A DNA stretch of 6,553 nt from Victivallales bacterium (GTDB lineage: Bacteria; Verrucomicrobiota; Lentisphaeria; Oligosphaerales; Oligosphaeraceae), in assembly GCA_900769285.1 (NCBI GenBank), contig CAAGGB010000019.1:1-6553 (forward strand). The letters run 5' to 3'. Position numbers and translations under genes: made by a program. This document shows positions 1 through 6,522 of this stretch, one piece after another (within the stretch, counting starts at the first letter, position 1; the number at the start of each line of letters is the position of its first letter). Under the pieces are notes generated by a model. The model saw nothing but the letters and a program-made list of their open reading frames with translations. It was not told the DNA's origin and did no database searches.

Positions 1-1158
1 ATCATCGACGGCGGCAACAGCCACTTTCCGGACACGATCCGGCGCACGAAGTACGTCGAGTCGAAAGGCCTCCTCTACATCGGCACGGGCGTCTCCGGCG
101 GCGAGGAGGGCGCCCTCGTCGGCCCCAGCATGATGCCCGGAGGCTCCCCCGCCGCCTGGCCCGCCGTCAAGGACATCTTCCAGACCATCTGCGCCCACAC
201 CGACAGCGGCGAGGCCTGCTGCGACTGGGTCGGCGAGAACGGCGCCGGACACTTCGTCAAGATGGTCCACAACGGCATCGAATACGGCGACATGCAGATG
301 ATCTGCGAGACCTACCACCTGATGAAGGCCGCCGGCTTCTCCAACGAGGAGATGCACCAGGTCTTCAGCGACTGGAACGAGGGCGAGCTCAACAGCTACC
401 TCATCGAGATCACCCGCGACATCCTCGCCTACAAGGACGACGACGGCCACGCCGTCGTCGACCTCATCCTCGACACCGCCGGCCAGAAGGGCACGGGCAA
501 GTGGACCGCCATCGCCGCCCTCGACGCCGGCATGCCACTAACCCTCATCGGCGAGGCCGTCTTCGCGCGCTGCCTCTCCGCCATCAAGGAGGAGCGCGTC
601 GGCGCCTCCAAGGTCCTCAAGGGCGACGTCCAGCCCTTCGCGGGCGACCGCGCACAGCTCGTCGCCGACCTCCGCCAGGCACTCTACGCCTCCAAGATCG
701 TCTCCTACGCACAGGGGTACCAGCTCATGATGGCCGCGGCCAAGGAGTACGGCTGGAACCTCAACTACGGCGGCATCGCCCTGATGTGGCGCGGCGGCTG
801 CATCATCCGCTCACGCTTCCTCGGTAAGATCAAGGAGGCTTTCGACAAGGACCCCGGCCTGAAGAACCTTCTGCTCGACCCGTTCTTCAAGGAGGTCATG
901 GACCGCTCCCAGGCCGCCTGGCGACGCGTCGCCATCGCCGCCATCCAGACCGGCGTCCCCATGCCCTGCATCACCTCCGCGCTCTCCTACTTCGACGGCT
1001 ATCGCTCCGAGCGGCTGCCCCAGAACCTCCTCCAGGCTCAGCGCGACTACTTCGGCGCTCACACCTACGAGCGCGTCGACCGCCCGCGCGGCGAATTCTT
1101 CCACACCAACTGGACCGGCAAGGGTGGCAGCACCACCGCCAACACCTACATGGCCTGA
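1..1158 (+). CDS. gnd: 6-phosphogluconate dehydrogenase (decarboxylating), 5'-truncated by window edge
   Basis: This enzyme oxidises and decarboxylates 6-phosphogluconate to ribulose 5-phosphate with NAD(P)+, in the oxidative pentose phosphate pathway in the cytosol. The reading frame is open from base 1, and 385 residues are visible. They begin at the IIDGGN segment, which lies near residue 97 in E. coli Gnd, so about 96 residues (most of the NADP-binding Rossmann fold) are outside the window. Family signatures are plain: GTGVSGGEEGA at fragment residues 28-38, then GHFVKMVHNGIEYGD at 83-97. The latter contains the catalytic Lys (fragment 87, equivalent to E. coli Lys183) and the substrate-binding Asn and Glu (91 and 94). 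The all-helical domain follows, with KGTGKWT, ASKVL, KIVSYAQG and QRDYFGAHTYER. The C-terminus FFHTNWTGKGGSTTANTYMA is the long tail found in ~480-residue forms such as the human enzyme, and is absent from the 468-residue E. coli protein. The methionine at 130 is internal, not the start. No frame damage is visible. Confidence 0.97.
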   Translation: MIDGGNSHFPDTIRRTKYVESKGLLYIGTGVSGGEEGALVGPSMMPGGSPAAWPAVKDIFQTICAHTDSGEACCDWVGENGAGHFVKMVHNGIEYGDMQMICETYHLMKAAGFSNEEMHQVFSDWNEGELNSYLIEITRDILAYKDDDGHAVVDLILDTAGQKGTGKWTAIAALDAGMPLTLIGEAVFARCLSAIKEERVGASKVLKGDVQPFAGDRAQLVADLRQALYASKIVSYAQGYQLMMAAAKEYGWNLNYGGIALMWRGGCIIRSRFLGKIKEAFDKDPGLKNLLLDPFFKEVMDRSQAAWRRVAIAAIQTGVPMPCITSALSYFDGYRSERLPQNLLQAQRDYFGAHTYERVDRPRGEFFHTNWTGKGGSTTANTYMA

Positions 1159-1174
1159 CGACGCTGACGACCAC

Positions 1175-1211
1175 GCGGTGACGGCGTTCCCACAGGGACG
1201 CCGCTCGCCGC
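1175..1211 (+). terminator. GC-rich hairpin just after gnd, possible terminator
   Basis: Two 17-base arms (1175-1191 and 1195-1211) pair around a 3-base loop, with one G-U pair and one bulged base on each side. The hairpin starts 16 bases after the gnd stop codon, where a terminator would be expected. No T-run follows, so it is not a classical intrinsic terminator. It could end transcription in a high-GC host or simply protect the 3' end of the gnd mRNA. The structure was found by eye and no folding energy was computed. Confidence 0.5.
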
Positions 1212-1224
1212 CTCCCGAATTCGT

Positions 1225-1274
1225 GGGGGCGCACAGCGCACCGCCGCCTCGTGGCGGAAACGCTGCGCGCCCCC
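1225..1274 (+). other. Second, nested stem-loop in the gnd-hrpB spacer
   Basis: Outer arms 1225-1238 and 1261-1274 are complementary over 14 bases with a single A-C mismatch. Within the 22-base interior a second stem pairs CCGCC (1244-1248) with GGCGG (1253-1257) around a TCGT loop. Together with the hairpin at 1175-1211, this makes most of the spacer between gnd and hrpB potentially structured. It may be a second terminator element, a structured 5' leader of hrpB, or a non-coding structured element. Only two T residues follow the outer stem, so a classical terminator is not supported. High G+C raises the chance of accidental stems, but 13 of 14 pairs is more than I would expect by chance. 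Confidence 0.45.
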
Positions 1275-1310
1275 TTGCCGTGACGTGACACGACCTGACC
1301 TTTCCCCATT

Positions 1311-1319
1311 CCCCCCCCC
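1311..1319 (+). repeat. Run of nine C just upstream of hrpB start
   Basis: A homopolymer of nine C ends eight bases before the ATG at 1328, in the position where a Shine-Dalgarno sequence would normally lie. It lies in the stretch between the in-frame stop at 1286-1288 and the ATG, so a length change would not shift the hrpB reading frame if translation starts at 1328. It could affect translation or transcription by altering spacing, or it could be length-uncertain in the assembly. Confidence 0.8.
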
Positions 1320-1327
1320 GATACCGC

Positions 1328-3901
1328 ATGACTGATGTCTCCCAGCTTCCCGTATGCCGGCTCCATGATGCGCTGCTGGCAGCGGTCACGGACGGCAGGC
1401 CGGTGGTCCTGACGGCCCCGACCGGCTCCGGCAAGTCCACACAGGTTCCCAAGATGCTCCTTGAGGCGCTTGACCATGCCGGACTGCATGGCAAGGTCAT
1501 CGTCCTTCAGCCGCGGCGACTGGCCGCGCGAATGCTCGCCGAGCGCGTCGCCGCCGAGCTGGGCGTCCCCTGCGGCGGGCTCGTCGGCTTCCAGACCCGC
1601 TATGAGCGAGCCTGTGGCCCTGACACACGCATCCTTTTCCTCACCGAGGGCATTCTGACCCGGATGCTCATCGCCAGCCCCGGGCTTCCTGATGTCGCCG
1701 CCGTCGTCTTCGACGAATTCCACGAGCGCAGCCTGAATGTGGACCTCGGCCTGGCGATGGCCCGCCATTGCCTCGGGACGCTGCGTCCCGACCTGCGGCT
1801 CGTCGTCATGTCGGCGACGCTGGAGCCCGAGCCGCTGCTGGCGTTTCTGCCGGGAAGCGTCCATCTTCATGCGGAGGGCCGCGCCTTCCCCGTGGACATC
1901 CGCTATCTGCGGACGCTGGGCAACCAGACGCTCTATGCCCATGCCTCGCAGGCGCTGATGGACATCCTGAACGAGCGTCTGCCGGGCGACATCCTGGTGT
2001 TCATGCCGGGCGGACAGGAGATACGCCGGGCCGAGGAGGAGTTCCGCCACATCCGCAGCACGGAGCCCCTGACGTTCCTTCCCCTCTATGGCGACCTGCC
2101 GCCCGAGCGGCAGCACGCCGTCATGGAGCCGCTTCCCACCCGCAAGGTCATCATCGCCACCAACATCGCCGAGACCTCCCTCACCATTCCCGGAGTCCGG
2201 CATGTGATTGACAGCGGCCTGGCAAGAGTCGCGCGCTTCGACGCCGCCCGGGGCGTCGACATGCTCGAGACCCAGAAGATCGCCCGCGACTCCGCCGACC
2301 AGCGCGCCGGCCGCGCCGGCCGCGAGGCGCCCGGCACCTGCCGGAGGCTCTGGCTGGAGCTGGAGCAGTCCCATAAGCCCGTGCGCTCCGTGCCCGAAAT
2401 CGACCGCATCGACCTGGCGGAGGCCGTCCTGGCCGTCTGCGCCTACGGCTTCCATGACCCACGACAGTTCCCCTGGTTCGAGACGCCCGCCGAAAAGCCA
2501 CTGCTCGACGCCTGCCGGCTCCTGGAGCAGTTGGGCGTCATCGCACCCGGCTGGGGCGGACTGACCGACCTCGGCCGCGAAATCCGCGCCCTGCCAGCCC
2601 ATCCGCGCCTTTCCCTTCTCCTCCATCTGGGCGCCCGCCATGGCTGCTTCCGCGAGGCGGCCCTCGCCGCCGCACTCGTCTCCGGACGCCCACTCGTCAC
2701 CGGCAGCGTCAGCACCCACGCACAGGGTACCCAGCGACGCCAGGACGCACGACGGCGACAACGCACCGAGCATCTCCCGCAGTCGGACTTCCTCGTCCTC
2801 GGCGACCTCCTCGAACAGGCCGCCGACGCCCACTTCCAGCTCGACCGCTGCCAGGCCATGGGCATCCATGCCGGCGCCGCGCGAGACGCCTGGAGAGCCT
2901 TCAACGACTTCCTCGCCGCCGGACGACGGCTCAGATGGACCGTCGATGGCGACGCTGACGACGGCTCCGCCGAGGCGTTTCTCCGCTGTGTCCTCCGCGC
3001 CTTCCCCGACCGCCTTGCGCGTCGGCGCGACCAGGGGACGCTCCTCTGCGACCTCGCCGGCGGACGACGGGCCGAACTCGCGCGCGACAGCGTCGTCCGT
3101 GACGAGACGCTTTTCGTCGCCGCCGAGATGCGCGAGACCGACGCCACCGGCAAGCCCTCGCCCAAGCTGCTTCTCGCCCTCTGCTCCGGCGTCCGCGAGG
3201 AATGGCTCTGGGAGGACTTCCCCGACCAGCTTGTCGAGAGCGACGAGCCCGTCTGGGACGAGCGGGCGCAGGCGGTCCGCCGCCGACTCTCGCTGACCTG
3301 CCTGGGCATCACCCTCGACGAGACGCTGCGCCAGGACCCGGATCCTGCAGTCGCCGCCGAGTTGCTCGCGTCGCGCCTGGACGAGGGAAAGCTGACACTG
3401 CCCGAATGGAACGAGGACGTCGAGCGCTGGATCGCCCGCGTCCTCTGGCTGCGCGACGTCATGCCCGACCATCCGCTCCCCGCCTTCGACGCGGCGGACA
3501 AGGCGCGCATCCACCGGCTGCTCTGCGAGGGCGAGACCTCCTACCGCGCGGTCAAGGCCAAGAGCTGCCTGGACGCCATCAGGCGCTTCATGGGAGCGGC
3601 GGACGTCCAGTTCGTCGAGCGCAACGCGCCGGCCGTCCTCATGCTGCCTCGCGGGCGGCGCATGCGCATCGACTATGTCCCTGGCCAGACGCCACGGGGA
3701 CGCGCGCGCATCCAGGACCTCTACGACATGACGCAGACGGTGCGCATCGCCGGCGGACGCGTCGCGATACTGATGGACATCCTGGCCCCCAACAACCGCA
3801 CCGTACAGATCACCGCCGACATGGAGAGCTTCTGGTCGGTCCAGTATCCGAAGATCCGCAATCAGCTCGCCCGACGCTACCCCAAGCACGAATGGCGATG
3901 A
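1328..3901 (+). CDS. hrpB: ATP-dependent DEAH-box helicase HrpB
   Basis: This is an 857-residue superfamily 2 helicase of the bacterial HrpB family (E. coli HrpB is a little over 800 residues). The biological role of HrpB is poorly defined; family members are presumed to be ATP-driven, nucleic-acid-acting cytosolic enzymes. All core motifs are present in order: Walker A APTGSGKST (30-38), Ia QPRRLAAR (61-68), II DEFH (129-132, the usual HrpB variant of DEAH), III MSAT (161-164), IV ILVFMPGGQEI (222-232), V ATNIAETSLTIPG (277-289) and VI QRAGRAGR (325-332). A helicase-associated winged-helix/HA2-like segment lies around 390-435 (LLDACRLLEQLGVI, then LTDLGREIRALPAHPRL). The last ~95 residues match the HrpB C-terminal domain, with LPRGRRMRIDY near 773-783 and the terminal RYPKHEWR. 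Start choice: an in-frame stop lies at 1286-1288 and 1328 is the first ATG after it. There is no Shine-Dalgarno sequence; the upstream bases are a C-run. The 169-base gap makes operon membership with gnd unlikely. No truncation or frameshift is seen. Confidence 0.95.
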   Translation: MTDVSQLPVCRLHDALLAAVTDGRPVVLTAPTGSGKSTQVPKMLLEALDHAGLHGKVIVLQPRRLAARMLAERVAAELGVPCGGLVGFQTRYERACGPDTRILFLTEGILTRMLIASPGLPDVAAVVFDEFHERSLNVDLGLAMARHCLGTLRPDLRLVVMSATLEPEPLLAFLPGSVHLHAEGRAFPVDIRYLRTLGNQTLYAHASQALMDILNERLPGDILVFMPGGQEIRRAEEEFRHIRSTEPLTFLPLYGDLPPERQHAVMEPLPTRKVIIATNIAETSLTIPGVRHVIDSGLARVARFDAARGVDMLETQKIARDSADQRAGRAGREAPGTCRRLWLELEQSHKPVRSVPEIDRIDLAEAVLAVCAYGFHDPRQFPWFETPAEKPLLDACRLLEQLGVIAPGWGGLTDLGREIRALPAHPRLSLLLHLGARHGCFREAALAAALVSGRPLVTGSVSTHAQGTQRRQDARRRQRTEHLPQSDFLVLGDLLEQAADAHFQLDRCQAMGIHAGAARDAWRAFNDFLAAGRRLRWTVDGDADDGSAEAFLRCVLRAFPDRLARRRDQGTLLCDLAGGRRAELARDSVVRDETLFVAAEMRETDATGKPSPKLLLALCSGVREEWLWEDFPDQLVESDEPVWDERAQAVRRRLSLTCLGITLDETLRQDPDPAVAAELLASRLDEGKLTLPEWNEDVERWIARVLWLRDVMPDHPLPAFDAADKARIHRLLCEGETSYRAVKAKSCLDAIRRFMGAADVQFVERNAPAVLMLPRGRRMRIDYVPGQTPRGRARIQDLYDMTQTVRIAGGRVAILMDILAPNNRTVQITADMESFWSVQYPKIRNQLARRYPKHEWR

Positions 3902-3916
3902 TTGGCACCAGATAGA

Positions 3917-3945
3917 TTGTCCACAAAAGGCACAAAGATTATATT
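3917..3945 (+). promoter_or_regulatory. Sigma-70-like promoter for the restriction-modification genes
   Basis: A -35 element TTGTCC (3917-3922, four of six consensus bases) is separated by exactly 17 bases from a -10 element TATATT (3940-3945, five of six). Transcription would begin near 3952, leaving a leader of about 50 bases before the endonuclease ATG at 4002. It is the only convincing promoter-like pair I see in this 100-base spacer, and it starts just after the low-GC segment begins, so the cassette probably carries its own promoter. Confidence 0.55.
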
Positions 3946-3950
3946 TCCTG

Positions 3951-3969
3951 ACAGTCGTAAAGTCACTGT
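3951..3969. promoter_or_regulatory. Small inverted repeat at the predicted transcription start, possible operator
   Basis: ACAGT (3951-3955) and ACTGT (3965-3969) form a perfect 5-base inverted repeat with a 9-base centre. It overlaps the predicted start of transcription, where a repressor or a self-regulating methyltransferase could bind. The arms are short enough to occur by chance. No controller (C) protein gene is visible in the window, so the binding partner is unknown. Confidence 0.2.
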
Positions 3970-4001
3970 GATGTAAGCTACCATAGCCAATATTCCCTCT
4001 T

Positions 4002-5207
4002 ATGGACACCATTATTATTGGACAAGGATACAATCTCCAGGAGAACACCTCTGTTGGGAAGGAGTTGCTTGAGCTATTCAGGTCGCATCGGTATAGTTCT
4101 TTTACCTGTCTGGTTGCATTCGCGAGTTTTGGTGGGGTGTCTGCACTATCCGAGGAGATAAATGAGGCTAAAAGAAGGAACTGCAAAATCAAGGTCATCC
4201 TCGGGGTAGATCAAGGTGGTACATCCAAAGAGGCACTTGAGGAAGTACTCACCTGGGGAGTAGATGCAAAGATTTACCATACTGTAGATTTCAATATTTT
4301 TCATCCCAAAATCTATCTCTTCGAGAATGAAGACATTTTCTGCCTCATTGTCGGATCCAATAATCTTACCGTCCCTGGCCTAGTCCAGAATGTCGAATGT
4401 TCATTAATGGTCAAGGACATAAGAAGTAATCCAGTTCTTGGCAATTTCTACACTTATTGGAAAGGAATTCTAGAAGGCACTGAGGTTAATTTGCGTACTT
4501 TAACAAAAGAGCTTATTGACGATATGTACCAGCAAAACATAATCACGCTAGAGGAACAGCGCAAAGAAAGATATGACAGAAATGACAAACTGAACTTAAT
4601 TCCGGGAAAAGGAACGAAGGCTATTTTTGGCAGTTCGGACATCCAGAAATTTCCGGTAGGTTTTTCACCAAAGCAAAAGGCACGTCATATCAAGGTAACG
4701 GTTCGAAAAGGTGAAGAAACAAGGAGCAGGGCGAAGCACAAGCTACTCAAACTTGAAGGGGATCAGATACTTATTTCGGAGATTGGTGGCGGTCCACGCT
4801 GGAAGCAGGTGAACTTTCCTATTGAAATCTTTCAGGATTTCTTTGGCGCACCACGCAATGACAACACCTACACGATATCTTTGACCAACATCACGAGAGA
4901 TGGAACACTTGGTGAGACAGAGACTAGGCAGGCGGTGACCGTTAGAAGCAATAACTTCCGCTTTGAAATCCGGTGTCAGGAGACCCTGGGAAGCTATCCG
5001 GGAAATGAGAAAAGGCCGATAGGTCTTTTTGTCAAGCTCGAGCATTCAAAATTTCTCTATCAAGTCATTATGCCCGATTATCCTGCCTATGAGGCCATCC
5101 GGAAATATTTATACATCGAGGCAAAGGCAAAGAGGAAGGGAGAGCTGATGAGAGTTGTTAGAAGTGTTGAGGCGATACACGCATTGTATCCAGAGCTGAT
5201 AGTTTAA
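4002..5207 (+). CDS. PLD-fold restriction endonuclease, BfiI/NgoFVII-like
   Basis: This 401-residue protein is predicted to cut unmodified DNA. Residues 1 to about 140 look like one phospholipase D nuclease domain: a beta-strand-rich start with FTCLVAFASFGGVSAL (34-49) and KIKVILGVDQGG (62-73), then FHPKIYLF (100-107) and VGSNNLT (117-123). His101, Lys103, Asn121 and Glu132 have the same spacing as the catalytic residues I recall for BfiI (His105, Lys107, Asn125, Glu136). As in that group, the canonical HKD spacing is relaxed: Glu108 sits where Asp is usual. With a single motif per chain, the family works as a dimer sharing one metal-independent active site. After a charged linker (about 160-225), a second domain carries FPIEIFQDFFGAP (272-284), a strand-rich section, and RPIGLFVKLEHSKFLYQVIM (338-357). 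By analogy with BfiI and NgoFVII it should be the B3-like DNA-recognition domain, but this is inferred. The start is forced: an in-frame stop lies at 3984-3986 and 4002 is the only ATG before the domain. There is no Shine-Dalgarno sequence. The adjoining methyltransferase gene supports the role; a non-restriction PLD nuclease is the main alternative. Confidence 0.82.
   Translation: MDTIIIGQGYNLQENTSVGKELLELFRSHRYSSFTCLVAFASFGGVSALSEEINEAKRRNCKIKVILGVDQGGTSKEALEEVLTWGVDAKIYHTVDFNIFHPKIYLFENEDIFCLIVGSNNLTVPGLVQNVECSLMVKDIRSNPVLGNFYTYWKGILEGTEVNLRTLTKELIDDMYQQNIITLEEQRKERYDRNDKLNLIPGKGTKAIFGSSDIQKFPVGFSPKQKARHIKVTVRKGEETRSRAKHKLLKLEGDQILISEIGGGPRWKQVNFPIEIFQDFFGAPRNDNTYTISLTNITRDGTLGETETRQAVTVRSNNFRFEIRCQETLGSYPGNEKRPIGLFVKLEHSKFLYQVIMPDYPAYEAIRKYLYIEAKAKRKGELMRVVRSVEAIHALYPELIV
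5174..5190. repeat. Perfect 6-base inverted repeat upstream of the methyltransferase start
   Basis: GATACA (5174-5179) and TGTATC (5185-5190) flank a 5-base centre, inside the last codons of the endonuclease gene and 18 bases before the methyltransferase ATG. As RNA it could form a small hairpin near the methyltransferase initiation site; as DNA it could be a protein-binding site. It also encodes protein, and a 6-base perfect repeat can arise by chance, so function is uncertain. Confidence 0.3.
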
Positions 5208-5208
5208 T

Positions 5209-6516
5209 ATGTGCTACAACTTTAGAACACTTAATTATCTAGGAAGCAAACTTAGAATCCTGGACTTTATTGAGGAACACGTTGGTCGTACCACATGCGC
5301 AGGATCATGGGTATGTGATCTGTTTGCTGGTTCAGGCTGTGTGTCCTATAGGCTGGCTCAAAAATTTTTAGTGATGTCATGTGATATACAAGCATATTCA
5401 AATGTCATCGCCAATGCCCTGCTGAAAGAATTTCCCGTGACAGATAAGGATGTCACTTTCTTCATGAATGATGTACAGAAGGTGAACCAACGACTGCAAG
5501 AGTGCTTCATGCCCCTGATAGAGAGAGAAGAGAGAGCAATAGCAGAAGGTAACCTTCAGGTTTTGGCTGACTTGACGGAACATGGTTCGATAGAGGTATT
5601 CACCCTTGAGCAAAGGGATTCTTCACTTTCAAGCCAGCAGATGGCAGTCTATAACAGACTGGCAGAATCAGGACAGAATGGAGTCATGTCACTGATAAGC
5701 AGGTACTATGGTGGAGTGTACTTCTCGTATAGACAGGCTGTCCAGTTGGATTCGATACTGGAGGTTGTGCACAATCAGGTCGAGCCTGGGATACGAGACA
5801 TATATCTTGCCGCCTTGCTTAGCACTGCCAGCGATATAGCCTACACCGTTGGAAAGCATTTTGCACAGCCATTGAAGGCACGTATCTCGGATGGTGAGAT
5901 TAAAAGGTTTATCTTGAGCAAGGCTATGCGTGATAAACTGATAGATGTTAGGCGTGTTTACCAGGATTGGCTGAAACGCTATATGACCATCCCAAGAGTC
6001 CATCATGACTGCATGGTGATGCAAGGAGATTATATGGACTGTCTGCGTAGGATGCCGGATCAGGTCAGCACCATTTATGCAGATCCTCCTTATACGCGTG
6101 ATCACTATAGCAGGTTTTACCATGTGCTTGAGACCATGGCCTTAAGAGATAATCCCGCTTTGTCGAAAACAACCATTCATGGTGCCTCCCATATTAGCAA
6201 TGGAATCTACCGTGAAGATCGCCATCAGTCACCCTTCTGCATCAGAAGTCAGGCACCAACTGCATTCAGAAGTATGTTCTCCTTCGCTTCAGAGACTGGC
6301 CGAAGCCTTCTGCTATCCTATTCCCCATACGATGAGACCAGAAAAACCCATCCAAGAGTCGTGACGATGCAACAAATCTTGTCTTTAGCGGAGGAGAGCT
6401 TTGCTCATGTCGAGATAGTTTCACCAGGGGCTTTTAAACATAACAAGCTTAATTCGGCACATCATTTGCTTGAGGCTTCTGATGAGGCGGAACTACTGAT
6501 AGTATGCACCAATTAG
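5209..6516 (+). CDS. D12/alpha-type N6-adenine DNA methyltransferase of the restriction-modification pair
   Basis: This 435-residue enzyme should transfer a methyl group from S-adenosylmethionine to adenine N6 in the target site, protecting it from the adjacent nuclease. Motifs occur in the alpha (D12, Dam-like) order: motif X NYLGSK (9-14), the SAM-binding motif I CDLFAGSG (36-43), an acidic motif II in SCDIQ (57-61), and the catalytic motif IV YADPPY (290-295), followed by YSRFYHVLETM (300-310). A segment YGGVYFSYRQAVQLDSI (167-183) also resembles this class. Motifs I and IV are about 250 residues apart, roughly 100 more than in Dam, so the target-recognition insert is large. DPPY indicates an amino-methyltransferase; N6-adenine is much likelier than N4-cytosine given the Dam-like layout. 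The start is forced, since an in-frame TAG lies at 5200-5202 and motif X begins at residue 9. It starts one base after the endonuclease stop, so translation is probably coupled. Only a weak AGAG (5192-5195) resembles a ribosome site. Confidence 0.9.
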   Translation: MCYNFRTLNYLGSKLRILDFIEEHVGRTTCAGSWVCDLFAGSGCVSYRLAQKFLVMSCDIQAYSNVIANALLKEFPVTDKDVTFFMNDVQKVNQRLQECFMPLIEREERAIAEGNLQVLADLTEHGSIEVFTLEQRDSSLSSQQMAVYNRLAESGQNGVMSLISRYYGGVYFSYRQAVQLDSILEVVHNQVEPGIRDIYLAALLSTASDIAYTVGKHFAQPLKARISDGEIKRFILSKAMRDKLIDVRRVYQDWLKRYMTIPRVHHDCMVMQGDYMDCLRRMPDQVSTIYADPPYTRDHYSRFYHVLETMALRDNPALSKTTIHGASHISNGIYREDRHQSPFCIRSQAPTAFRSMFSFASETGRSLLLSYSPYDETRKTHPRVVTMQQILSLAEESFAHVEIVSPGAFKHNKLNSAHHLLEASDEAELLIVCTN

Positions 6517-6522
6517 CTTATC

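Noticed and set aside
130..1158. A 342-residue gnd starting at the ATG at 130.
   Set aside because: The frame is open to base 1 and the preceding 43 codons encode conserved Gnd sequence (IIDGGN, GTGVSGGEEGA). The true start is outside the window.
2300..2330. A GC-rich internal direct repeat resembling a tandem repeat.
   Set aside because: It encodes helicase motif VI, QRAGRAGR, and is explained by the repeated Ala-Gly-Arg codons.
2443..3510. A 355-codon minus-strand frame, and several shorter ones on both strands within hrpB.
   Set aside because: They have arginine/serine/alanine-rich, motif-free translations typical of shadow frames in high-GC genes.
3902..4001. Possible controller-protein binding box (C-box) upstream of the nuclease.
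   Set aside because: Only a 5-base inverted repeat is present, not the paired symmetric boxes usual for C proteins, and no C-protein gene is visible. It is kept only as a weak operator candidate.
971..4198. A 1075-codon open frame on the minus strand across hrpB and beyond.
   Set aside because: Its codons lie exactly opposite the hrpB codons, so a stop would require TTA, CTA or TCA in hrpB, and these are avoided in such GC-rich coding sequence. The translation is low-complexity and recognisable as no family, while the + strand has every HrpB motif.
5689..6123. A 144-codon minus-strand frame inside the methyltransferase gene.
   Set aside because: It lies wholly within a gene with clear conserved motifs, has no recognisable domain and no supporting start signals.
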